6,968 nucleotides of DNA from JBLHGU01 sp047615875 (GCA_047615875.1 JBLHGU010000262.1:1-6968); one strand, 5' to 3'. Positions 1-6,569 are shown, numbered from the stretch's first letter. Translations and numbers: made by a program. Notes: a model not told the origin generated them from the letters alone.

Positions 1-317
1 CGGCAGCCACAAGCGGTGTCAAACTACGGCAATGTCGCCCCCAATCAGTAACAATCATACAGACTCTTTAAGATTAAATAATAATGTGATCAGACATTAG
101 AGCACGATACTCAGTTCCCAAATGAACGCAACGTAATATTGGGGCGAATTAAGTCCAGCGCAAGGTCGAACGAACCAGAATAATTTGTTCGTGTAGCAGA
201 ATCCATTGGCAAGCTTTCGAAATGAAATAGCATCGCTGACAGGGTGCACGAACGAGCTGATTACAGTATAGAATCCTTATAGCTTTACAATTTATCCCAG
301 GCACCGGCATTCGAAAT
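1..317. other. Left-edge stretch with no supportable gene
   Basis: No open frame here has a start, codon pattern and length that would support a gene. The first 51 bases are open in frame 1 and end in TAA at 49–51, so they could be the last 16 codons of a gene lying mostly outside the window. The other two forward frames are also open across the edge, so this cannot be decided. A GTTCGTG/CACGAAC pair (187–193 and 247–253) is too widely spaced to call. The stretch otherwise appears to be ordinary intergenic DNA. Confidence 0.5.
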
Positions 318-347
318 CTGATCTCAATCAGGACATATTGCTATAAT
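318..347 (+). promoter_or_regulatory. Extended −10 promoter for the dioxygenase gene
   Basis: A perfect −10 hexamer TATAAT lies at 342–347, preceded by TG at 339–340, giving the extended −10 form TGCTATAAT. With an 18-base spacer the −35 would be CTGATC (318–323), which matches TTGACA at only three of six positions; an extended −10 tolerates this. Transcription would start near 354, giving a leader of about 74 bases. A small inverted repeat, CTGAT-ctca-ATCAG (318–331), covers the −35 region and could be a repressor site, but it is short. The call rests on sequence match only. Confidence 0.55.
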
Positions 348-427
348 CCGATCCGACAACACTACTGTGTCATACTCTAAAAAGCCATTTCAGTAACGCA
401 TCAATCAAACCATCACCAACTACTAAA

Positions 428-1333
428 ATGAATATTGATCCTGTCATAACCCGCCTGGCTGGCACCATCGGTGCAGAAATCACCGGAATTAATCTTGGCC
501 AGCTAAGTAGTGCCAACCAAAAAACAGTCACCTCATTATTACACCAACACCTGGTGCTATTCTTTCCTGATCAGCATCTGAACACCGATCAACATGTAGC
601 TCTTGGCAAACAGTTTGGTGTGCTTGATGCTCATCCAAACCTTAGCAACCCATTCTCCACTCATGCAGAAATATTCGAACTGGCTGCAACCCATGGCGGC
701 ATAGCTGACGAATGGCACAGTGATATATCGTTCAAACAACATCCATCAATCATGTCGATTCTTAACATGATTGAATGCCCGGAGTACGGAGGCGATACGT
801 TGTGGGCAAATACCCAGGCTGCATATGATGCGTTGTCGGCGCCACTTAAGGAACTCTGCGACGGGCTTACCGCTTTACATGATGCATCGCCCCATGGTCA
901 ACCGGAAATATGCATGGTACACCCGGTGGTGAGATTGCATCCAGAAACCGGCCGTAAAGGCTTGTTCGTGAATCAGCATTTTACCCGGCGAATTGTCGAG
1001 ATGAGTCACGAAGAAAGTGAAATGCTGCTGGGATATCTTATTCGGTGGATTTCAACACCGAGGTTTACCGTACGATACCATTGGAAAAAGGGCACTATCG
1101 CAATGTGGGATAACCGTTGTACACAACATTTTGTATTGAGTGATTTTGATGAGCAACGGATTATTCAGCGTGTTACGGTGATGGGCGACACCCCTGCTAA
1201 TGATAATGCACCGCGCTGGCAACCATTTATAAGATCTGAAGGCGGTGGCGCAACCAGTCGCTATGACAACCAGCTCAATGATTACCTCGGCAATAAGGTT
1301 ATTTCATTACAGTCCAACCGAAGGGGCAAATAG
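428..1333 (+). CDS. TauD/TfdA-family Fe(II)/2-oxoglutarate-dependent dioxygenase
   Basis: This 301-residue protein belongs to the family whose members use Fe(II), O2 and 2-oxoglutarate to hydroxylate small substrates such as taurine, alkylsulfonates or 2,4-D, releasing succinate and CO2. The iron-binding triad is visible: H97 and D99 in EWHSD, and H234 in WDNRCTQH. R248, 14 residues after H234, fits the 2-oxoglutarate-binding arginine. GGDTLWAN (121–128) and HPVVRLHPETG (165–175) are further family signatures. The start suits the family, because an IGAEITGINL segment (14–23) follows it closely, but no clear Shine-Dalgarno sequence precedes it. Compared with E. coli TauD, the loop between HD (151–152) and HPVVR is about 19 residues shorter. 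The residues before the HxD motif (ADEW) also differ from the TauD segment that contacts taurine. The substrate is therefore unknown, and calling it taurine dioxygenase would overreach. The protein should be cytoplasmic. It may share a transcript with the YHS gene 88 bases downstream. Confidence 0.93.
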   Translation: MNIDPVITRLAGTIGAEITGINLGQLSSANQKTVTSLLHQHLVLFFPDQHLNTDQHVALGKQFGVLDAHPNLSNPFSTHAEIFELAATHGGIADEWHSDISFKQHPSIMSILNMIECPEYGGDTLWANTQAAYDALSAPLKELCDGLTALHDASPHGQPEICMVHPVVRLHPETGRKGLFVNQHFTRRIVEMSHEESEMLLGYLIRWISTPRFTVRYHWKKGTIAMWDNRCTQHFVLSDFDEQRIIQRVTVMGDTPANDNAPRWQPFIRSEGGGATSRYDNQLNDYLGNKVISLQSNRRGK

Positions 1334-1421
1334 CGAGCTAGTCAGCAAAATTGTAATGCGGCGGTGAATCTACAATGTGTTATAGGAAAACACTCAAATT
1401 GATCCAGATGGGGTAAAAAAT

Positions 1422-1901
1422 ATGTCTAAAAAAAATAGCAGGGCGATTCAATCTATGGTTCTTGCCGTACTATTATTGGCTTTGCCACCGTTAGTGTCCG
1501 CGGGACATGGGGATGAGCAGAAAACCATGAATATTGGCGAGAATCAGGTCGCAATTAAAGGTTACGACACAGTTGCATACTTTACCGAAGGCAAAGCAAC
1601 TCAGGGTATAGACTCTCACCAATATACCTGGCGTGAGGCAACGTGGAGTTTTTCATCACCCAAGAATCGAGCGCTTTTTATTTCAAATCCTGAAAAATAT
1701 GCCCCGCAATACGGAGCATTTTGTGCCATGGGTGTGAGCATGAACGCGGCCGTACCTACTGATCCCGAAGCCTGGACAATTGTTGAAGGAAAGCTTTACC
1801 TTAATTACAATACGGAATTTCGAGACAAATGGCGTACCCAAAAGGAAGAGAACATCGTGAAGGCTGATAAAGCCTGGGCTGAACACAACGTCTCTAACTA
1901 A
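1422..1901 (+). CDS. Exported YHS-domain protein
   Basis: This 159-residue protein has a basic N-terminus, a hydrophobic stretch (about 11–24) and a signal-peptidase-like site VSA|G (25–28), so it is probably exported by Sec to the periplasm. No lipobox cysteine is present. The mature part carries a YHS domain, marked by AIKGYDTVAYF (44–54), a W-SF-S segment (75–79), the NPEKYAPQYGAFCAMGVS block (89–106) and a closing WTIVEGKLYLNYN segment (118–130). YHS domains occur in metal-related proteins and in many stand-alone secreted proteins of unknown role. C101 is the only cysteine in the mature chain and sits at the usual conserved position. The helical tail (131–159) is charged. GGGG at 1410–1413, eight bases before the ATG, is a plausible ribosome-binding site. 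The 88-base gap from the dioxygenase gene shows no convincing promoter or terminator, so co-transcription is possible. The biochemical function is not known. Confidence 0.88.
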   Translation: MSKKNSRAIQSMVLAVLLLALPPLVSAGHGDEQKTMNIGENQVAIKGYDTVAYFTEGKATQGIDSHQYTWREATWSFSSPKNRALFISNPEKYAPQYGAFCAMGVSMNAAVPTDPEAWTIVEGKLYLNYNTEFRDKWRTQKEENIVKADKAWAEHNVSN

Positions 1902-1909
1902 TTTCTGAA

Positions 1910-3790
1910 TTACTTAAACCCGGCTGCGAGCAGACCTTCAGCAAGAAAGTTGCCGTGGTCCGGGTTTGGAAAAGCTCTACGATAGGATTCTGAACTGAAG
2001 AATGGATGCAGTTTTCGAGTTTTCTCAACAGCAGCTAAAGCCCCTTCTTCTTTATTCAGCTTTTTGTATGTTGCAGCAAGAATCGCTTGTGTCAGGGGAT
2101 CATCTGAAAACGAGGCAACAGACTTTTGTAACATAGACAGCGCCTGATCAAATTGCTGCAAAAGAAAGTATGTAATTCCTAGCCCTGTTAAAACTTCTGC
2201 TGATGTTTCCGGATTTAAACGAATGCTTCGTTTATATGCGATTACCGCATCTTCCAAATGGCTTGACCAAAGATTTATTCCACCGAGCACTGCAAAACTG
2301 AGTGCGTCGTTAGGGTTGAACGAAATTGCTCGATCCAATTCGGCTTTAGCAAGATCGAAATGTTTCATTAACAGATAAGTCCACCCTAACAGTGTGTGGG
2401 CTTCCGGATGTGGATCGATATCGATAGCTGCCTGAGCGAGATCATGGGCTTTTTTCAAACCTTCCTGTGGGTTATTACTCCAGCCATCTGTAGTCGCTCT
2501 TAAAACGGCGCTACCAAGCCCTGTGTAGGCTTCTCCATAGATCGGATCAATTTCGATTGCTGCCTTAAACATACCCTGGCTGGCATAATTATCTTCTCGG
2601 TTATTTTTCCGCATGAGGAAATTCCCTCTTAGAACATAATCATAAGCCTGCAGGCTTGACGGGTGTTTGGCAAGTGACCTCGCAAGCTCATTTTCATCCA
2701 GCTTTACCGTCAATACACTCACTGTGCTTTGGATAATTTCATCCTGAACCGCAAACACATCGGCCAATTCTCTGTCGTAACGCTCCGCCCACAATTGAGT
2801 GCCACTGCTTGCTTCCACCAGTTCCACATTGACTCGTATACGAGATTGGGAACCTCGCGCACTACCCTGCAATACGTAACGTACTCCTAGTCGTTCTGCT
2901 ATTTCCTTTACCGGGAGGTTTTTGTCTTCTAATTCGAAAACCGAATGACTGGCTGAAATGAATAGCCCATGGAATTTGGATAAATCTGTAATCAGATCAT
3001 TGGTTAATCCATCAACAAAGTATCGGGTTTCGTCACTATCGCCTATCACCTGAAATGGCAGAACCGCAATAGATGGTTTATTCGGCAATGCTAAGGTTTG
3101 CTCTAAAACTATCTGCTGTTCACCAGACTGATCTGCAAGAAACCACCAACTGACAGTGCCAATAACCAGCAATGTAGATAGCGCTGCTATAGTTGGTATT
3201 AGCCAGGTTGGCCACGGAGATTTAAGTGGCACGATTTCTGTGAGAAGCGCTGCTGCCCGATCATCCTGAATGACGCTAAATACAGCAATCGGGTCAGCGA
3301 TGTTTTTTACCTGATGGGAGCCCTCATCCTGAAAGTTTAGTTGCAGTTTGCCGCGGGCCTGAGTGTACGCTGCATCGGAAAGAAAAATTCCGCCATGGCT
3401 AGCCAAAGATTCCAGCCGCGCGGCGATATTAACGCCATTGCCATGAATATCGTCACCATCAACTATAATGTCGCCAATATTAATTCCAATCCTGAATACT
3501 ATTTGGCGATTCGGTTCAACATTGGAATTTCGAGCCACCGAGGCACCTTGCATTTCTACGGCGAACTGGATGGCGTCTACCACACTGACAAATTCCATTA
3601 ATATGCCATCGCCCATGAGCTTCACAATACGACCATCGTATTGTGAAGCCTTGGGTTCTACCAATTCCGCAATCACAGCTTTTACGGCATTAATGGTACC
3701 CAATTCATCATTGCCAACCATGCGGCTGTAACCCACCACATCTGCTGCCAGTATTGTTGAAAGTCTGCGTTCTACTTTTTGAGGTGACAT
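1910..3790 (-). CDS. Membrane-anchored class III adenylate cyclase with TolB/FlgO-like and TPR domains
   Basis: This 626-residue protein should make cAMP from ATP. Residues 8–175 form a class III cyclase domain. Its key residues align with those of mycobacterial Rv1625c at matching spacing: metal-binding D17 and D61, adenine-selecting K57 and D114, and transition-state N121 and R125. All are present, so an active adenylate (not guanylate) cyclase is inferred. A proline- and tryptophan-flanked hydrophobic helix (about 196–218) is the single transmembrane segment, which puts the cyclase in the cytoplasm and the rest probably in the periplasm. Residues 236–360 (from KPSIAVLPF to the DVFAVQDEI segment) resemble the TolB N-terminal/FlgO-like module common in this architecture. 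TPR-like helical repeats follow from about 380 to 595, with AIEIDP, AIDIDP, AISFNP and SIRLNP as repeat ends. These probably bind a partner or ligand that controls the cyclase. The start is set by family alignment (the RRLSTILAADVVGYSR segment), and no Shine-Dalgarno sequence is obvious. The stop lies 8 bases from that of the convergent YHS gene. Confidence 0.93.
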   Translation of the reverse strand: MSPQKVERRLSTILAADVVGYSRMVGNDELGTINAVKAVIAELVEPKASQYDGRIVKLMGDGILMEFVSVVDAIQFAVEMQGASVARNSNVEPNRQIVFRIGINIGDIIVDGDDIHGNGVNIAARLESLASHGGIFLSDAAYTQARGKLQLNFQDEGSHQVKNIADPIAVFSVIQDDRAAALLTEIVPLKSPWPTWLIPTIAALSTLLVIGTVSWWFLADQSGEQQIVLEQTLALPNKPSIAVLPFQVIGDSDETRYFVDGLTNDLITDLSKFHGLFISASHSVFELEDKNLPVKEIAERLGVRYVLQGSARGSQSRIRVNVELVEASSGTQLWAERYDRELADVFAVQDEIIQSTVSVLTVKLDENELARSLAKHPSSLQAYDYVLRGNFLMRKNNREDNYASQGMFKAAIEIDPIYGEAYTGLGSAVLRATTDGWSNNPQEGLKKAHDLAQAAIDIDPHPEAHTLLGWTYLLMKHFDLAKAELDRAISFNPNDALSFAVLGGINLWSSHLEDAVIAYKRSIRLNPETSAEVLTGLGITYFLLQQFDQALSMLQKSVASFSDDPLTQAILAATYKKLNKEEGALAAVEKTRKLHPFFSSESYRRAFPNPDHGNFLAEGLLAAGFK

Positions 3791-3810
3791 ATGGAACTGA
3801 ATTTAAAAAT

Positions 3811-3826
3811 TGTAATCGGAATCACA
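3811..3826 (-). promoter_or_regulatory. Candidate CRP (cAMP receptor protein) site upstream of the cyclase gene
   Basis: TGTAA-TCGGAA-TCACA on the + strand matches nine of the ten core positions of the gammaproteobacterial CRP consensus TGTGA-N6-TCACA, with the correct six-base spacer. It lies 20 to 36 bases upstream of the cyclase ATG. Such a close site would overlap or follow the promoter, so repression is likelier than activation, as with CRP acting on E. coli cyaA. No convincing −35/−10 pair was found here, so the transcription start is unknown. A 16-base match can occur by chance; position and target gene make it more plausible. Confidence 0.45.
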
Positions 3827-3907
3827 CAGTGTACATTTTCAATCTGCAAAGAATTCACACCCAGATTTGTCGTTATTTTAGCACGACCGTAGGCCTTTTC
3901 TGATTAC

Positions 3908-3934
3908 TGGCAAAAGATAGATCTGTATTTGCCA
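3908..3934. repeat. Inverted repeat between the divergent cyclase and ANL genes
   Basis: Perfect 7-base arms TGGCAAA (3908–3914) and TTTGCCA (3928–3934) flank a 13-base spacer centred on AGATCT. The 297-base divergent region 3791–4087 holds no gene. Apart from this repeat and the CRP-like site it shows a TATACT (4028–4033) without a matching −35, and the 9-mer TACTGGCAA twice (3905–3913 and 4030–4038). The repeat could be an operator for either gene, but no regulator is recognised. Confidence 0.3.
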
Positions 3935-4087
3935 AACGTTTTGAATCATCGTCAAAAAGAGCTGCATGTTTGGCAGAATCGACAAGCTAAGGGGCAGTTT
4001 CTGAGATAGCTGCTGGAGCTCCTGCACTATACTGGCAACTTAAAATTAAAGACTTGGCCCAAACAAACAGCGTGCGAAAATACATCA

Positions 4088-4797
4088 ATGAATAGGCTAT
4101 TGCAAAAACTGTATCAGTCGTGTGGTGAAGTTGTTTTAGTAGATGACAAACATGTGCTGACGGATGAATCGCTCATACGTCGAGTTAACCAATGCCGATA
4201 CGTCCTGAAGAATCACTACAAAGTAGAGCCTGGGGATTATCTGTCATTAATCGGCACGTCCGAAGTTTCCTTTTTTGTTTGGGTTTACGCATGTTGGTGC
4301 GAAGGTGCTGCAATTATTCCAATTTAAAGCTGGATATATATGATTCAAATAACCAATCCATTCGCACAGCGGGCGTTAGTGGCAAACTTGTCGTTACAGG
4401 AGAAGATTACCTGGCATCCAGTTATATCAATGGCGATTCAATAACAGCCACCTATGATACTGGTGATTTAGCTGAATGGACATCATTGAACCCAGCAAGC
4501 TTTCGCCTGCATGGGCGTAGAGATCGCATGGTAAAAATAAGAGGCCATCGAGTTGAACTTGATGGCGTACAGCACCAGCTGCTTGAAATTCCTGGCGTAA
4601 ATAGCGCGCTTACCTGGGTTCATTCCGGGCGTATTGAAGCATTGGTTTGCCCCTCAGATCTAGACACTAAGATAATTCTAGACGAGTTGAAAAACCGATT
4701 ACCTGACTACATGGTTCCGTCACTAATCCTCACACGCGATTTTATACCGCTAAATCTCAATGGTAAAATCAACTGAGGCGAATTAAAAAGTCGCTGA
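4088..4797 (+). pseudogene. Internally deleted ANL-superfamily (AMP-dependent synthetase/ligase) pseudogene
   Basis: Two pieces of one gene remain in different frames. The first, 4088–4327 (79 codons), reads like the N-terminus of an acyl/aminoacyl adenylating enzyme: a VLTDESLIRRVNQ segment, then VEPGDYLSLIGTS and a closing EGAAIIPI. It stops at TAA 4325–4327. The second is readable from about 4324 in another frame and shows the C-terminal signatures: GKLVVTGEDYLASSY, YDTGD (motif A7), GRRDRMVKIRGHRVE (A8), LPDYMVPS (A9) and LNLNGKI with the catalytic lysine (A10). The core between them, including the TSGTTG-type P-loop (A3) and motifs A4–A5, is gone; from usual family length this is about 250 residues. 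A TGA at 4774–4776 falls where NGK(I/V)(D/N)-Arg is normal; past it the frame reads G-E-L-K-S-R to TGA at 4795–4797. A CGA-to-TGA change is the simplest explanation. The product cannot form adenylates. The original substrate (amino acid, fatty acid or aryl acid) cannot be told. Confidence 0.85.
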
Positions 4798-4836
4798 TAA
4801 ATAAATTCGGGCTTCCTGCCATCCGTCCTGTGGGCC

Positions 4837-4879
4837 ATGCCGCCTTGCGGCATATTCGGCAACGTCTTCTTATCGTTGC
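4837..4879. repeat. Two adjacent stem-loops between the ANL relic and the tRNA terminator
   Basis: ATGCCGC-CTT-GCGGCAT (4837–4853) is a perfect 7-base-pair hairpin. It is followed at once by GCAACG (4859–4864) and CGTTGC (4874–4879), a 6-base-pair stem with a 9-base loop. Neither is followed by a T-run on either strand, so they are not ordinary intrinsic terminators. They sit in a locally GC-richer 130-base stretch (4798–4927) that holds no gene. They may be a remnant repeat or part of a small structured RNA; no family is recognised. Confidence 0.4.
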
Positions 4880-4927
4880 TCGTCGAACCCTAAGGGGCAC
4901 TTCATCGAACTTGGGAACTCTATACAT

Positions 4928-4951
4928 AAAAAAACCCGCATAAAGCGGGTT
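4928..4951 (-). terminator. Rho-independent terminator of the gltX–tRNA operon
   Basis: Read on the − strand, the stem AACCCGC (from 4951–4945) pairs with GCGGGTT (4939–4933) around a 5-base loop, and runs directly into seven T residues (complement of A 4928–4934). It lies 10 bases beyond the tRNA-Glu CCA end, which is the expected place for the end of the transcript. Confidence 0.93.
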
Positions 4952-4961
4952 GTTCTATGTA

Positions 4962-5038
4962 TGGCGTCCCCAAGGGGATTCGAACCCCTGTTGCCGGCGT
5001 GAAAGGCCGGTGTCCTAGGCCATCTAGACGATGGGGAC
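4962..5038 (-). tRNA. tRNA-Glu (anticodon UUC)
   Basis: The 77-base gene folds as a full cloverleaf and closely resembles E. coli tRNA-Glu. It has the 7-base-pair acceptor GTCCCCA/TGGGGAC, anticodon stem CCGGC/GCCGG with loop CTTTCAC (anticodon TTC, complement of 5001–5003), and a T-arm with GGTTCGAATCC. The discriminator G and the CCA end are encoded (TGGC on the + strand at 4962–4965). It is the substrate of the GluRS encoded upstream on the same strand, and it also feeds tetrapyrrole synthesis where the C5 pathway is used. Confidence 0.97.
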
Positions 5039-5040
5039 AA

Positions 5041-5116
5041 TGGTGGAGCCAGGCGGGATCGAACCGCCGACCTCAACACTGCCAGTGTTGCGCTCTCCCA
5101 GCTGAGCTATGGCCCC
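5041..5116 (-). tRNA. tRNA-Ala (anticodon GGC)
   Basis: This is a 76-base cloverleaf with acceptor GGGGCCA/TGGCTCC, discriminator A and an encoded CCA. The third pair is G3:U70, the main identity element for alanyl-tRNA synthetase. The anticodon stem CAACA/TGTTG closes the loop CTGGCAG, giving anticodon GGC (complement of 5081–5083). The D-arm TAGCTCAGCTGGGAGAGC and T-arm GGTTCGATCC are standard. Only two bases (5039–5040) separate it from tRNA-Glu, so the two must be processed from one precursor. Confidence 0.97.
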
Positions 5117-5143
5117 AGCAGGTGCGCGACTTTAAAGTTTTTG

Positions 5144-5161
5144 ACCCTTGAGGTCAAGGGT
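5144..5161 (-). promoter_or_regulatory. Stem-loop overlapping the gltX stop codon
   Basis: ACCCTTGA-GG-TCAAGGGT (5144–5161) is an 8-base palindrome arm on each side of GG, in practice a stem with a four-base loop. It contains the gltX TGA (complement of 5154–5156) and lies 27 bases before tRNA-Ala. Downstream on the − strand the sequence is A-rich, not T-rich, so it should not terminate transcription and the tRNAs can still be reached. It may define the mRNA 3′ end after the tRNAs are cut away, which is inference. Confidence 0.5.
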
Positions 5162-6569
5162 TTTGCGCGACGCGATTAGAAATATATTCGAGTGCTAAAT
5201 CAATTCGGGCAAGAGTCTTGTCTCGGCCAACTAATTCAAGTGTGACATCAATTGAAGGAGTAGCAGCCGTACCGGAAACTGCCACTCTGATTGGTTGTGC
5301 CAGTTTACCCATTTTTGACTCGTGGGCTTCTGCCACCGCTACGACAAGATTGTGTAGTTTTTTGCCATCCCAATGCTCTAAATCCGCGAACTTTTCTCGC
5401 ACAAGCTCCAGCATTGGCTGTGCCACTGGACGCAAATGCTTTTTTGCTGCCGATTCGTCAAAATCGGCGAAGTCATTAAAGAAATAGAGGCTTTTCTCTG
5501 CCATTTCAACCATGCTGCGAGCGCGTTCCCTTAGCGCCTCAACAACCAACTCCAGGGCCGGGCCATTATTCAAATCCGCACCAAGCTCCAGTAAGTGGGT
5601 TCTTAAAAGTGGCACCAACTCATCGGCCGATGCTGCTTTAATATAGTGCTGATTCAGCCATAAAAGCTTCTCAGGATCGAAACTGGAAGGCGCTTTGTTC
5701 ACATCAGCAATATCAAACAGATCGATCATTTCTTCATCAGAGAAGATTTCCTGATCACCGTGAGACCATCCAAGACGTACCAGATAGTTTCTCATCGCTG
5801 AGGGCAGAATGCCATTTTGCCTGTAATCAAGCACGCTGACGGCACCATGACGTTTTGAGAGTCGTTGCCCGTCAGAGCCGAGGATCATTGGCACATGGGC
5901 ATAGATCGGTTGAGACCCACCAATGGCATTGAGAATATTAATCTGCCTGGGTGTATTGTTCACGTGATCATCGCCACGAATTACATGGGTAATCTGCATA
6001 TCCATATCATCAACCACAACACAGAAATTGTAGGTTGGACTGCCATCTCCACGTGCAACTATTAGATCATCGAGTTCCTCATTGCTCACAACTACCCGAC
6101 CGCGCACCGCATCATCGAAACTAACCACGCCATCTAGCGGGTTGCGAAAGCGAATAACGGGGTCAATTCCTTCTCGAGGGACGCTATGATCACGGCATTT
6201 TCTGTTATACCGTGCCTTTTCGCCACGGGCCTTTTGTGCCTCACGCTCCACATCCAGCTCTTCACGGCTGCAATAACAATGATATGCCAGCCCCCTGCTC
6301 AGCAGATCATCAATAACTTCTGCGTAGCGAGCCATGCGGTCAGTTTGATAGAACGGCCCTTCATCGGCGTCTAACTGCATCCAGTCCATACCATCTAGAA
6401 TTGCCTGGATAGATTCATTTGTTGACCTTTGCCGATCTGTATCTTCTACCCGTAGTATAAAAGTACCTTTATGCCGTTTGGCATAAAGCCAGCAAAAAAG
6501 CGCTGTTCGGACACCACCAATATGTAGATATCCGGTGGGGCTGGGGGCAAATCGAGTTCTTACAGACAT
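5154..6569 (-). CDS. gltX: Glutamyl-tRNA synthetase
   Basis: This 471-residue class I aminoacyl-tRNA synthetase charges tRNA-Glu with glutamate in the cytoplasm, and its length matches E. coli GltX. The HIGH-type motif is HIGG (16–19) within the FAPSPTGYLHIGG segment. The KMSKS-type motif is RLSKR (236–240) followed by HG, typical of bacterial GluRS. Cysteines C98, C100 and C125 match the zinc site of E. coli GluRS; position 127 is Asp and 128 is His, so the fourth ligand may be shifted. The C-terminal anticodon-binding part starts near 330. The ATG at 6569 is the only possible start: the next in-frame upstream codons contain no ATG, GTG or TTG before a TAG. No Shine-Dalgarno sequence is visible. 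The gene leads the operon gltX–tRNA-Ala–tRNA-Glu. Whether it also misacylates tRNA-Gln (non-discriminating type) cannot be told from this window. Confidence 0.98.
   Translation of the reverse strand: MSVRTRFAPSPTGYLHIGGVRTALFCWLYAKRHKGTFILRVEDTDRQRSTNESIQAILDGMDWMQLDADEGPFYQTDRMARYAEVIDDLLSRGLAYHCYCSREELDVEREAQKARGEKARYNRKCRDHSVPREGIDPVIRFRNPLDGVVSFDDAVRGRVVVSNEELDDLIVARGDGSPTYNFCVVVDDMDMQITHVIRGDDHVNNTPRQINILNAIGGSQPIYAHVPMILGSDGQRLSKRHGAVSVLDYRQNGILPSAMRNYLVRLGWSHGDQEIFSDEEMIDLFDIADVNKAPSSFDPEKLLWLNQHYIKAASADELVPLLRTHLLELGADLNNGPALELVVEALRERARSMVEMAEKSLYFFNDFADFDESAAKKHLRPVAQPMLELVREKFADLEHWDGKKLHNLVVAVAEAHESKMGKLAQPIRVAVSGTAATPSIDVTLELVGRDKTLARIDLALEYISNRVAQNP

Noticed and set aside
1..51. 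Possible 3′ end of a + strand gene (16 codons to TAA)
   Set aside because: All three forward frames are open at the edge and the piece is too short to show a family or codon bias.
1350..1376. TTGTAA and TACAAT as a promoter for the YHS gene
   Set aside because: The spacer is 14 bases, too short for a sigma-70 promoter; the ATTGTA/TACAAT inverted repeat there is also too short to call.
3341..3731. Two + strand open frames inside the cyclase gene
   Set aside because: They are antisense shadows of the conserved cyclase domain, whose catalytic residues fix the − strand reading.
4028..4033. TATACT as a −10 box for the ANL gene
   Set aside because: No −35-like hexamer lies 16–18 bases upstream and there is no extended −10 TG.
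4192..4320. Start of the 194-codon frame (4192–4776) as an independent protein
   Set aside because: Only the part after about 4324 resembles ANL enzymes. The first ~44 codons are an out-of-frame reading of the N-terminal fragment, so the frame is not a real gene.
4880..4915. TCGAACCC and AAGGGG strings resembling part of the tRNA-Glu T-arm (possible att duplicate)
   Set aside because: The shared word is only 8 bases, the order of the strings is swapped, and no T-arm pairing forms, so an attachment-site duplication is not supported.
4870..5079. 69-codon − strand open frame
   Set aside because: Most of it is the translation of the tRNA-Glu gene and terminator, a common artefact.
4957..5151. 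64-codon + strand open frame
   Set aside because: It is the reverse complement of both tRNA genes; the GIRTP and SNRRP-like strings are typical of translated tRNAs.
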